Of a stretch of 64,000 nucleotides of DNA, positions 1 to 9,225 are shown in pieces (the stretch's first letter is position 1; each line of letters opens with the position of its first letter). The DNA is taken from contig NZ_LXVY01000017.1 in assembly GCF_001650735.1 (NCBI RefSeq), positions 1 to 64,000 of the forward strand, written 5' to 3'. Origin of the DNA: Sphingomonas sp. TDK1 (GTDB taxonomy: Bacteria; Pseudomonadota; Alphaproteobacteria; Sphingomonadales; Sphingomonadaceae). The notes beneath the pieces are model-generated. The model was not told the origin of the DNA, made no database searches, and worked only from the letters and a program-made list of their open reading frames with translations. The position numbers and the translations under genes are program-made.

Positions 1-178
1 TTTTTACACAGCCTCGGGAGGAGGGGGCCGGGCGCCCTTTCCAGGTCGCATGCGGGCTGACGGTCCTCGGTTTCCTGCCGGGGGCGGCATATGCCTTGTG
101 GCGGCTGCTACGCCGATCCCGCGCGGCGTTGCCTGTCGACAGGTGACCCGCAATCGCCGGCGCGCTAAGCCCGCCGCG

Positions 179-628
179 ATGTTCCCCGTGCCCCCTCCCA
201 TGCGTGCGGCCCTTGCTGCCGCCCAGGCTGCCGCCGGGCAGGGAGAAGTGCCCGTCGGCGCGGTGGTCGTGCTGCGGGGCGAGGTGATCGCGACGGCGGC
301 CAATGCCCCGCGGGCCCTGCAGGACCCGACCGCGCATGCCGAGATTCTTGCGATTCGCCGCGCCGCGCAGGTGCTGGCACGCGATCGGCTGGAAGATTGC
401 GATCTCTGGGTCACCCTCGAGCCCTGTGCGATGTGCGCGGGCGCGATTGCCCACGCCCGAATCGCCCGGCTCTATTATGGCGCAAGCGACCCCAAGGGCG
501 GCGCGGTGGAGCATGGCCCGCGCCTGTTCGGACAGCCGACCTGCCACCATCGCCCCGAGATTTACGCCAGCATCGGCGAGGCGGAGGCAGGCGCGCTGCT
601 GCGCGACTTTTTTCGCCTCCGCCGCTGA
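179..628 (+). CDS. tadA: tRNA-specific adenosine deaminase TadA
   Basis: Deaminates adenosine 34 to inosine in tRNA-Arg(ACG), which widens wobble decoding. The 149-residue protein has the zinc cytidine-deaminase signature: HAE near residue 53 (zinc His and proton-shuttle Glu) and PCAMC about 30 residues later with the two zinc cysteines. The length fits bacterial TadA. Start is uncertain: the ATG at 179 (MFPVPPP) and the ATG at 200 are both in frame and neither has a clear Shine-Dalgarno site. The first 178 bases of the window hold no gene I can support. Confidence 0.93.
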   Translation: MFPVPPPMRAALAAAQAAAGQGEVPVGAVVVLRGEVIATAANAPRALQDPTAHAEILAIRRAAQVLARDRLEDCDLWVTLEPCAMCAGAIAHARIARLYYGASDPKGGAVEHGPRLFGQPTCHHRPEIYASIGEAEAGALLRDFFRLRR

Positions 629-707
629 GCCTTTTCGGGCGCATTTGCCTTTTGCACCGCAAAAGGTTGTGAACAGGGCGCCGCTGCGGATATGAGGGCG
701 GTGCACC

Positions 708-2009
708 ATGAGCGCACCTTTTCCCTGGATCGACGTAGCGATCATCTTTGTGCTGATCGCAATCAACGGCATTTTCTCCATGTCGGAGCTGGCGATCGTA
801 TCCGCCCGTCCCGCGCGGCTGGAGGCTCTGGCCCGGCTGGGGAACCGCGGCGCCAAGACCGCGATGGAACTGGCGCAGGATCCGGGCAAGTTCCTCTCCA
901 CCGTGCAGATCGGCATCACGCTGATCGGCATCGTTTCGGGTGCCTATTCCGGCGCCAGCCTGGGCGAGCCGGTGGCGCAGCGAATCGAGGGGCTCGGGAT
1001 CTCCGCCGGTCTCGCGCATACGCTGGGCATCACGCTGGTGATCGGCCTGACGACCTTCGGGTCGCTGGTGATCGGCGAGCTGGTGCCCAAACAGTTCGCG
1101 CTCCGCTCGCCCGAGCCGATTGCCGCGGCGATGGCGCTGCCGATGCGCTGGCTCTCCTGGGGTACCGCCCCGGTGGTGTGGCTGCTCGATTCGTCGAGCG
1201 GGCTGGTGTTTCGCGTGCTTGGCCTAAAGCGCGAATCGGAGAATCGCGTCACCGTCGAGGAACTGCACCTGATCGTGGCGGAAGCCAGTAAGTCCGGCGT
1301 GATCGAGGAGCATGAGCGCTCGATCATCTCGGGCGTGGTGCGCCTGGCCGATCGGCCGGTGCGCGAGGTGATGACGCCGCGCACCCAGGTCGACTGGCTC
1401 GACGTGAATCTGGATGGCGCGGGCATTCGCGAGGAACTGCTGGCGACTCCGCATACCCGCCTGCCGGTGGCGGAAGGCTCGATCGACGCGGTCATCGGCG
1501 TGGTACAGGCGCGCGACATCGCCGCCGCGCTGTTTCGGGGCGAGCCGCTCGACCTGCGCAAGCTGATGCGCAAGGCGCCGGTGCTGCCCGACCAGGTCGA
1601 TGCGATGGATGCGCTCACCGCCCTTCGCCAGGCCGATGTGCCGATGGGGCTGGTGCATGACGAGTATGGCCATTTCGAAGGCATCGTCACGCCCGCCAAC
1701 CTGCTCGCGGCGATTGCCGGCGAGTTCGCGTCGGACGCCGAGCCGGGCGACAATCCCAATATCGTCGAGCGCGAGGACGGATCCCTGCTCGTCGCCGGCG
1801 CGACTCCGGCGGACCAGCTCGCCGAACGGCTGGGAATCGATCTGCCCGAGGATCGCGATTACGCGACGGTCGCCGGCCTCGCGCTGGCGGTATTCAAGCA
1901 TTTGCCGGTGGAGGGCGAGGTGTTCGAGCAGCAGGGATGGCGGTTCGAGATCGTCGACCTCGATGGCCGCAAGATCGACAAGCTGCTGGTCAGCCGCGAG
2001 GGCGCGTAG
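708..2009 (+). CDS. CNNM/CBS/CorC_HlyC family membrane protein (hemolysin family)
   Basis: A 433-residue inner-membrane protein of the CorC/YtfL type, linked to Mg2+ or Co2+ transport or homeostasis. The N-terminal DUF21 (CNNM) domain spans about residues 1-190 with the signature NGIFSMSELAI near residue 20. A CBS pair follows at about 210-330 (MTPRTQVDWLD opens the first), and a CorC_HlyC domain closes the protein at about 345-430. It lies 79 bp after tadA and is followed by a palindromic repeat, so it may be transcribed alone. The exact substrate cannot be read from the sequence. Confidence 0.9.
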   Translation: MSAPFPWIDVAIIFVLIAINGIFSMSELAIVSARPARLEALARLGNRGAKTAMELAQDPGKFLSTVQIGITLIGIVSGAYSGASLGEPVAQRIEGLGISAGLAHTLGITLVIGLTTFGSLVIGELVPKQFALRSPEPIAAAMALPMRWLSWGTAPVVWLLDSSSGLVFRVLGLKRESENRVTVEELHLIVAEASKSGVIEEHERSIISGVVRLADRPVREVMTPRTQVDWLDVNLDGAGIREELLATPHTRLPVAEGSIDAVIGVVQARDIAAALFRGEPLDLRKLMRKAPVLPDQVDAMDALTALRQADVPMGLVHDEYGHFEGIVTPANLLAAIAGEFASDAEPGDNPNIVEREDGSLLVAGATPADQLAERLGIDLPEDRDYATVAGLALAVFKHLPVEGEVFEQQGWRFEIVDLDGRKIDKLLVSREGA

Positions 2010-2023
2010 ATTTGAAAGCGTAT

Positions 2024-2146
2024 CCTCCCCCGCCAGGGGGAGGTGGGCCGCGCAGTGGCTCGGTGTGGGCGGAAGCACGCACGCTCCGTTCTGGCATCCT
2101 CCCCTCCGTCGCCTTCGGCACCCCCCTCCCCTGGCGGGGGAGGGGA
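2024..2146. repeat. Paired GC-rich palindromic intergenic repeat
   Basis: The left arm at 2024-2046 and right arm at 2119-2146 are inverted copies of a CCTCCCCCGCCAGGGGGAGG-like core, and each arm is itself a hairpin. The same core recurs at 37756-37877. It fills most of the 285-bp gap between the CorC-like gene and yajC and resembles REP/BIME-type elements. A role in termination or mRNA stability is inference. Confidence 0.75.
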
Positions 2147-2294
2147 CGCTCTACGGGAGGTGCATGGAGAGTATCGTCCAGTTTCGGAAATCCCGCCGCG
2201 CCCCTTATAGTTGCGCCCCACTGCGCCGCATGGTAGCGCCCGCCGCTTGAATGGGGCCATTCCGCGTCCCTAACTTCAGGCTTTTCGGGAACCC

Positions 2295-2633
2295 ATGTTC
2301 GCCACTCCAGCATATGCACAGGCCGCAGGCGCGGCTGGTCAGGGAAGCACTCTGGCCGGGATCGCGTCGGTAGCGCCGCTCGTCCTGATCTTCGTCGTCT
2401 TCTACTTCCTGATGATCCGTCCGCAGCAGAAGCGGATGAAGACCCTGCAGGATTCGCTGAAGGCGGTGAAGAAGAACGACACGGTCGTCACCGCGGGCGG
2501 CCTGATCGGCAAGGTCACGAAGGTAGATGAGACCGAGGTCGAGATCGAGCTCGGCCCGAACGTGAAGGTCCGCGCGATCAAGTCGACGCTCGCCGAAGTG
2601 CGCCCGCACGGCGCCAAGCCCGCGAACGACTGA
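2295..2633 (+). CDS. yajC: Sec translocase accessory subunit YajC
   Basis: YajC associates with SecDF in the inner membrane. The 112-residue protein has one membrane helix (about residues 24-42), then the family hallmark FLMIRPQQKR and a small cytoplasmic domain (VTAGGLIGKV). The stop codon overlaps the secD start (ATGA at 2630-2633), indicating translational coupling in the order yajC-secD-secF. Confidence 0.96.
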   Translation: MFATPAYAQAAGAAGQGSTLAGIASVAPLVLIFVVFYFLMIRPQQKRMKTLQDSLKAVKKNDTVVTAGGLIGKVTKVDETEVEIELGPNVKVRAIKSTLAEVRPHGAKPAND

Positions 2634-4219
2634 TGCTGGATTTCCCGCGCTGGAAGGTCTGGTCGATCACCCTCGGCCTTGCCCTGATGGTCTTGCTCGC
2701 GGTGCCGAGCCTGGTGCCGGAGAGCATCCGCAACAGCTGGCCGAGCTGGGTGCCCAGGCCCGCCGTCAATCTCGGCCTCGACCTCGCGGGCGGTTCGTAC
2801 CTGCTCCTCGAGGGCGATACGAGCGATGTGCAGCAGACCAAGCTCGAGCAGATGCGCGAGCAGGTGCGCCTGGCGATGCGCCGCGATCCGCGCGTGGACA
2901 TCGGCGATATCTCGATCGCCGGCGGTAAGCTGAGCTTCATGGTCCGCGATCCGGGCAAGGTGGACGCGGCCCGCGAGAAGCTGCTGCCGATGACCAACGG
3001 TGTCGGCACCACCGGCCAGCGTGACTGGGAAATCCAGGTCGTCGATTCGACCCGCTTCGTGCTGACCCCCACCCAGGCGGGGCTGGCGCAGCAGATCGAA
3101 ACCGCGATGAACGATGCGCGCGAAGTGGTCGACAAGCGCATCAACGCGCTCGGCACCCGCGAGCCGACCGTGATCCGCGAAGGCAGCAACCGCATCGTCG
3201 TGCAGGTGCCGGGTCTGCAGGATCCCAGCCAGCTCAAGGCGCTGCTCGGCAAGACCGCCAAGCTCGAGTTCAAGCTGGTCGATCTGAGCGTGACGCCGCA
3301 GCAGATCGCTTCGAACGACATCCCCGTCACCTCGCAGCTGCTCCAGTACGAGAATGGCGCGCCGATCGTGGTTAATCGTACCGCGATGATCACCGGCGAC
3401 ATGCTGGTCGATGCCAAGCAGAGCTATGACGAGCAGGGCCGCCCCGACGTGACCCTCCAGCTCGACGGCGCGGGCGCCAAGCGCTTTGCCCGGGTGACGC
3501 AGGAAAATACCGGCAAGCCGTTCGCGATCATCGTCGACAACAAGGTGATCTCGGCGCCGAACATCAACACGCCGATCCTCGGCGGCAGCGCCTCGATCTC
3601 GGGCGGCTTTACGGTCGACAGCGCCAACCAGCTCGCCGTCGCGCTGCGTTCGGGCAAGCTGCCGATCAACCTGAAGGTCATTCAGGAATCGACCGTCAGT
3701 CCGGAACTGGGCAACGACTCGATCCGCGCCGGTGTCACCGCGTCGGTGATCGCGATCGTGGCCGTCATCGTGTTCATGGTGCTGACCTATGGCCGCTTCG
3801 GCGTCTATGCGAACTTCGCCGTGACGCTGAACGTGCTGGTGATCCTGGCAGTGATGGGCATGCTCCATGCCACGCTGACGCTGCCCGGCATCGCCGGCTT
3901 CGTGCTGACCATCGGCACCGCGGTCGACGCCAACGTGCTGATCAACGAGCGTATCCGCGAGGAACGCCGTCGCGGCCGCAGCGTGATGCAGGCGGTGGAG
4001 CTCGGCTATAAGGAAGCCAGCCGCACCATCTTCGAGGCCAACGTCACCCACGCGATCGCCGGCGCAATCATGCTGGTGCTGGGCACCGGCCCGATCCGCG
4101 GCTTCGCGGTGGTGCTGCTGATCGGCATCGCCAGCTCCGTCTTCACCGCCGTGGTGTTCACGCGCATGCTCGTCACGCTCTGGTTGCGCCGCAAGCGCCC
4201 GAGCGAGATCCATATTTAA
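2633..4219 (+). CDS. secD: Protein translocase subunit SecD
   Basis: SecD uses the proton motive force to pull exported proteins through SecYEG and release them in the periplasm. At 528 residues it is a normal alphaproteobacterial SecD. It has an N-terminal membrane helix, the LGLDLAGG motif near residue 46, a periplasmic P1 region, and a C-terminal RND-type block of five helices with GTAVDANVLINERIREE before the last helices. It is coupled to yajC by overlapping start and stop codons and lies 12 bp before secF. Confidence 0.97.
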   Translation: MLDFPRWKVWSITLGLALMVLLAVPSLVPESIRNSWPSWVPRPAVNLGLDLAGGSYLLLEGDTSDVQQTKLEQMREQVRLAMRRDPRVDIGDISIAGGKLSFMVRDPGKVDAAREKLLPMTNGVGTTGQRDWEIQVVDSTRFVLTPTQAGLAQQIETAMNDAREVVDKRINALGTREPTVIREGSNRIVVQVPGLQDPSQLKALLGKTAKLEFKLVDLSVTPQQIASNDIPVTSQLLQYENGAPIVVNRTAMITGDMLVDAKQSYDEQGRPDVTLQLDGAGAKRFARVTQENTGKPFAIIVDNKVISAPNINTPILGGSASISGGFTVDSANQLAVALRSGKLPINLKVIQESTVSPELGNDSIRAGVTASVIAIVAVIVFMVLTYGRFGVYANFAVTLNVLVILAVMGMLHATLTLPGIAGFVLTIGTAVDANVLINERIREERRRGRSVMQAVELGYKEASRTIFEANVTHAIAGAIMLVLGTGPIRGFAVVLLIGIASSVFTAVVFTRMLVTLWLRRKRPSEIHI

Positions 4220-4231
4220 GGAAGCGCCGAC

Positions 4232-5203
4232 ATGCGGCTCCTCAAGATCGTTCCCGACAACACCAATATCGGCTTCGTCCGCATCCGGTTCGTCGCGTTC
4301 GCGATCACCGCGCTGCTGACGATCGCCGCGATCGGGCTGGTCGCGGTGCACGGCCTCAACCTTGGCGTGGACTTCATCGGCGGCGTGTCGATTGAAGAGA
4401 AGTTCGCCTCGGCCCCGCCGCTCGACGAACTGCGCGAGACGGTGAACCAGCTCGGCTATGGCGAAACCACGCTGCAGGAAATGGGCGGCAAGAACCTCGT
4501 CACCATCCGCCTGCCCGTGCCCAAGTCGAGCGATCCGGCGGCCACGAACGCCATGGTGGAACGGGTGAAGGGCGCGGTGGCGGCCAAGTTCCCCGGCGCG
4601 ACCTTCTCCACCTACTCGACCGTCTCGGGCAAGGTCTCGAACGAGCTGATCCGCAACGGCGTTCTCGCCGTGGTGCTGGCGATCATCGGCATCGCGATCT
4701 TCTCCTGGCTGCGCTACGAATGGCAGTTCGGCGTCTCGACCGCGGTCGCCATCCTGCACGACGTGCTGATGACGCTCGGCTTCTTCGCGGTGACCGGCAT
4801 GGTGTTCGACCTGAACATCGTCGCTGCGGTGCTGACGATCATCGGCTATTCGATCAACGACAAGATGGTGATCGACGACCGCATCCGCGAGAACATGCGC
4901 AAGTACCGCAAGATGGGGATGAGCGAGCTGATCGACCTGTCGGTCAACGAGACGCTGCCGCGTACCGTGATGACCTCGCTCACCATCCTGCTGGCGCTGG
5001 CTTCGCTGCTGGTATTCGGCGGCCACGTGCTGCGCGGCTTCACCTCGGCGATGATGCTGGGCATCGTGGTCGGCACCTATTCGTCGATCTACGTTTCCTC
5101 GTCGCTGCTGATTACCCTGGGCCTCAAGCCCGGCGTGAAGCCCGAAAAGGCGGACTCGGTCGCCAGCAATGCCGAGCGCGTGGCACCGCGCGAGCGCCCG
5201 TAA
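4232..5203 (+). CDS. secF: Protein translocase subunit SecF
   Basis: Partner of SecD in the SecDF-YajC complex. It has 323 residues and six expected helices. The LGVDFIGG signature near residue 45 corresponds to SecD LGLDLAGG, and the C-terminal block carries YSINDKMVIDDRIREN and LPRTVMTSLT. GAAGCG lies before the ATG. It is the third gene of the operon, and an Mth938-like gene follows at once. Confidence 0.97.
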   Translation: MRLLKIVPDNTNIGFVRIRFVAFAITALLTIAAIGLVAVHGLNLGVDFIGGVSIEEKFASAPPLDELRETVNQLGYGETTLQEMGGKNLVTIRLPVPKSSDPAATNAMVERVKGAVAAKFPGATFSTYSTVSGKVSNELIRNGVLAVVLAIIGIAIFSWLRYEWQFGVSTAVAILHDVLMTLGFFAVTGMVFDLNIVAAVLTIIGYSINDKMVIDDRIRENMRKYRKMGMSELIDLSVNETLPRTVMTSLTILLALASLLVFGGHVLRGFTSAMMLGIVVGTYSSIYVSSSLLITLGLKPGVKPEKADSVASNAERVAPRERP

Positions 5204-5204
5204 G

Positions 5205-5576
5205 GTGAAGATCGAGCGTCGCAGCGCCGAAGGTCCGCTGATTTCCGGTTTTTCCGGCGGCGGCTTCCGGGTCGACGAGAATGTCTATCAGGGGCTGATC
5301 ATCACGCCGCAGCGTGCGGACGGGTGGTCGCCACCGGCGGTCGCAGCGCTGACCGAGGCCGACCTTGCGCCGGCCTTCGCGCTCGATCCCCAGCCGGAAT
5401 TCCTGCTGCTCGGCACGGGGGCGACCCTGATTCGCCCGCCGGCTGCGCTCGTGAAGGCGCTGGAAGCGCGCGGCATCGGCATCGAGGCGATGGACAGCCG
5501 CGCGGCAGCGCGCGCCTGGGGCGTGCTGCGCGCCGAACTGCGCTGGGTCGCCGGCGCGCTCTACCCGCTGGGCTGA
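5205..5576 (+). CDS. Mth938-like domain protein (DUF498)
   Basis: A 123-residue protein of the Mth938/AAMDC-like fold (DUF498), whose biochemical role is not settled. Typical features are GGGFRVD near the N-terminus, then FLLLGTGA and the closing ALYPLG. The GTG at 5205, one base after the secF stop, gives a family-like N-terminus. An in-frame ATG at 5169 would overlap secF by 35 bp. This gene commonly follows secF in sphingomonads, so it is probably the last gene of the sec operon. Confidence 0.85.
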   Translation: MKIERRSAEGPLISGFSGGGFRVDENVYQGLIITPQRADGWSPPAVAALTEADLAPAFALDPQPEFLLLGTGATLIRPPAALVKALEARGIGIEAMDSRAAARAWGVLRAELRWVAGALYPLG

Positions 5577-5585
5577 GCCCGGGGC

Positions 5586-7028
5586 CTAGTTCGCCGCCGG
5601 CACGACGGCCACGACGATCCGCCGATAGCGAGTGAGCGCGGGCTTGCCCTTGTCAGTCACCGCCAGGACGAAATGCAGCGTCTCGGGCTTGTCGACCACC
5701 GGCGCGGTGGCGTTGGCGCGATAGACATTTTCGGGCGGGTTGATCGGCACCGGCTGCTTCCAGCTGCCCGCCTCCGGATAGGGAAACCAGGCGAAGGACA
5801 GGCTGTCGCTGTCCGGATCGGTGCTCGGCGCGGCGTCGAGGAGGATCTTCTCACCCGAACGCACCGTCAGCCGATCGGGATGGGCGAGGCGGGGAACCGG
5901 TGGGTGGTTCGCGTCGGCGAACAACCGGGTGGTCCACGCCATCCGCGCGGCCATGTCGTTCTGATAGGCCTCCCGCCAGCGCCACACCGTCACCGTCGGC
6001 CCGCGGAAGGTTTTGTTCGAAGCGATCGGTCGCGAGAAAGGCGTGGGGAGCATCGGCGTGTAGGCGTCGTCGGCATTGGTCCAGAGCGGCCGCGTCTCGG
6101 GCGCGAGCGGGACGCCGCCGGTCACCGTCTCGCCGGGCGGGAAGGGGCGGGGGAGGTAGTTTTCGTAGCGGCCGCCCCAGCCGCCCCATTCGGGATGCTC
6201 GGGCACGCTGAGGCCAGTGGGGATGAGGTTGAGGAAGGAGGGCGTGTCGCCCTCCATCGTCCAGGCGACGTCGGGATAGAGTGCGCCCAGGGGACCGCGC
6301 CCCTGCTGGACGTTGCGGGCAATCCAATCGTTGGAGACCAAGCCGTTGTCGATACCCTCGACCGGCGTGCCCATGCCGGTCCAACTGCCGTTGCTGTAGG
6401 GGCCGGTGCTGACAATGTAGAAGAGGGTCGGAAACTCCCGGCGCAGCCAGGCGCCCGAATCGTCCTGATCGGAGATGGTGTAGACGCGCAGCTTGGCGAT
6501 CAGCCGGGCCGCCTCGGCCGGACTGCGGGTAGCGCGCAAGGTGTGGAGCGCCTGTGCCAGCGTGTTCGCGCCGCCCCACACCGCCACCCAGAGCGGCCGC
6601 GGATCGGGGCGCTCCAGCGCGCGTAGGAGCAGCGCCGACCCGGCGCTGTCCTTGCCCGTGCCGACGCTGGCCATGCCATAGCCGGGCTGGCCGGTCTGGA
6701 TCAGCGCCAGCAACTGGGCGGCAGAGGGATAGCCGGGCGCGTGGCGCAGCAGGTTGGGCTGGACCTTGCCATAGCCCGAGACGATCCGGCGCATCGTCTC
6801 GGGCTGCGGATCGGTCTTCAGCCAGATCGAGGTGGTGGCGATGAGCCCCTCGATGTCGATCTCGTTGGCGTAGAGTAGCAGGCGGATCAGCGACTGGCTG
6901 TCGTCCGCCTCGGCCTCGATGTCCGAGAGGACGATCAGCCGCTGCTTCTCGACCACCGGATCGCCCACCGCCTGCGCAGGTGCCGCCACGGTGATCACCG
7001 CCGCCAAACCGATGCCGAACCCTCGCAT
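5586..7028 (-). CDS. DUF1593 protein, nucleoside-hydrolase-like, secreted
   Basis: A 480-residue exported protein. The first 20 residues are a signal peptide ending in APAQA. The body begins RLIVLSDIEAEADDSQS, like the Asp-rich opening of inosine-uridine nucleoside hydrolases, as is usual in DUF1593 (a group that includes cellulose-binding Sde182-like proteins). The last 90 residues look like an Ig/cadherin-type domain (LDAAPSTDPDSDSLSF). It is probably a periplasmic carbohydrate- or nucleoside-related hydrolase; the substrate is unknown. It is convergent with the sec operon. Confidence 0.82.
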   Translation of the reverse strand: MRGFGIGLAAVITVAAPAQAVGDPVVEKQRLIVLSDIEAEADDSQSLIRLLLYANEIDIEGLIATTSIWLKTDPQPETMRRIVSGYGKVQPNLLRHAPGYPSAAQLLALIQTGQPGYGMASVGTGKDSAGSALLLRALERPDPRPLWVAVWGGANTLAQALHTLRATRSPAEAARLIAKLRVYTISDQDDSGAWLRREFPTLFYIVSTGPYSNGSWTGMGTPVEGIDNGLVSNDWIARNVQQGRGPLGALYPDVAWTMEGDTPSFLNLIPTGLSVPEHPEWGGWGGRYENYLPRPFPPGETVTGGVPLAPETRPLWTNADDAYTPMLPTPFSRPIASNKTFRGPTVTVWRWREAYQNDMAARMAWTTRLFADANHPPVPRLAHPDRLTVRSGEKILLDAAPSTDPDSDSLSFAWFPYPEAGSWKQPVPINPPENVYRANATAPVVDKPETLHFVLAVTDKGKPALTRYRRIVVAVVPAAN

Positions 7029-7101
7029 GCGCCCGCCCCTCTCCCGTTTGGCGGGAGCCTAGAGGGGCGGGGCGGCGCCTGTCACGGAAAAGCTGGCGGT
7101 T

Positions 7102-8238
<1,137 letters not shown>

Positions 8239-8278
8239 CTATTGGCGCGTTTGGGCCGGGAATCCAAGGGAGGGCCAT

Positions 8279-8926
8279 CTGGCGGAACAGGACGACACGC
8301 TGCGGGCGATGGCGACGCATCGCGGGCTGAAGCTGGTCAAGTCACGGCGGCGCAAGGCCGGCGGCGACTTCGGGCGGTATGGGCTGAAGGATGCGGGCGG
8401 CGCCGAGGTGTTCGGCTTCGGCCCGGACGGGCTGACGGCGGATGCCGGGGCGATCCGCGATTTCCTGCGCGGCGGAATGCGGAGCGACTGGAGCAGCTCC
8501 GTCGCGGCCACGCCGGGGCGCAAGGGCGCCGCCAAGCCGAAACCCGCGCCCAAATCGAAGCCCCAGCCCAAGTCCGCCCCGCCGCCCAAACCGCGCTTCA
8601 AGCCCGAGGTCGCGAACCTGCTGCGTGCCTTGCCCGAGGCGAAGGACGACGAGGTGTTCGCCGATCTGCTCAAGCGCCCGGGCGTGCGGATCGAGCGGAT
8701 CGTCTCGCGCGGGCAGGCGACGCCCGAGGATGCTCCGATGGTGCAGGACTGGGACGAATGGGTAGTGCTGCTGCAGGGAGCGGCCGGCCTCCGCATCGAG
8801 GATTCGGCGGAGGTGCGGCTGGCCCCGGGCGATCATCTGCTGATCGCCGCCGGCCAGAAACATTGGGTCACATGGACCGCGCGCGACCGGCCGAGCGTTT
8901 GGCTGGCCGTACATCTGGACGGATAG
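8279..8926 (+). CDS. Cupin-domain protein with a sphingomonad N-terminal domain
   Basis: Two-part protein. The first 65 residues are basic (RGLKLVKSRRRK, then GRYGL and VFGFGPDGL). A Pro/Lys/Ala linker follows, and the last 100 residues form a small cupin barrel (EWVVLLQGAAG, LAPGDHLLIAAGQKHWV). The function is unknown; metal-binding cupins of this size are often sensors or small isomerases. The ATG at 8309 lacks a ribosome site and would cut off conserved-looking residues (AEQDDTLRA). An in-frame CTG at 8279 has AAGGGAGGG just upstream and no other start lies between it and the TGA at 8219, so I extend to 8279. Confidence 0.65.
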   Translation: MAEQDDTLRAMATHRGLKLVKSRRRKAGGDFGRYGLKDAGGAEVFGFGPDGLTADAGAIRDFLRGGMRSDWSSSVAATPGRKGAAKPKPAPKSKPQPKSAPPPKPRFKPEVANLLRALPEAKDDEVFADLLKRPGVRIERIVSRGQATPEDAPMVQDWDEWVVLLQGAAGLRIEDSAEVRLAPGDHLLIAAGQKHWVTWTARDRPSVWLAVHLDG

Positions 8927-8937
8927 GAGCAGGACCC

Positions 8938-9099
8938 ATGGCCGAACCCCTCAATCCCGGCGACGACGCGGCGCCGGGCACGCCCGGCACCGGCGAGGAT
9001 GTCTGCCGCCGCTGCGGCGGCTCGAGCCGGATCGACGGCGGTGAATGCCCGAACTGCGGCGGTAGCGGCAAGGTGATCGAGGGGATTGGCGGGGGCTAA
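8938..9099 (+). CDS. Small zinc-ribbon protein, 53 residues
   Basis: A short protein with an acidic, Pro/Gly-rich N-terminus and a zinc-ribbon: CRRCGGSS at about residue 22 and CPNCGGSGKV at about residue 39. The two CxxCGG knuckles resemble half of the DnaJ cysteine-rich domain. It lies 11 bp after the cupin gene, with GGAGCAGG upstream of the ATG, and is probably co-transcribed. Function unknown. Confidence 0.75.
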   Translation: MAEPLNPGDDAAPGTPGTGEDVCRRCGGSSRIDGGECPNCGGSGKVIEGIGGG

Positions 9100-9117
9100 C
9101 CAGCGAAACCCCAGCGG

Positions 9118-9193
9118 TGCCCCTGCGAAAGCAGGGGCCCAGGGCTACGAGGGATTCCCTTTCCTACCCTGGGCTCCTGCTTTCGCAGGAGCA
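9118..9193. repeat. Inverted repeat with CCTGCGAAAGCAGG core
   Basis: The left arm (9120-9144) carries CCCCTGCGAAAGCAGGGGCC and the right arm (9167-9193) its inverse CTCCTGCTTTCGCAGGAG, with CCCAGGG/CCCTGGG inside. It sits between convergent genes and could act as a bidirectional terminator. Similar elements are widespread in sphingomonad genomes. Confidence 0.75.
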
Positions 9194-9225
9194 CGAAAAG
9201 GGCAGAAGCGCCGTACTGCGGTGGC

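Noticed and set aside
4..414. Minus-strand frame at the left edge ending in a basic/Pro-rich tail, possibly the 3' end of a neighbouring gene
   Set aside because: It is antisense to tadA for most of its length and shows no domain. A divergent gene may end near position 1, but nothing here proves it.
2402..5026. Open frame of 874 codons on the minus strand across yajC-secD-secF
   Set aside because: Its product is a His/Asp/Arg-rich low-complexity sequence, the usual antisense shadow of high-GC genes; the forward frames encode clear SecD and SecF.
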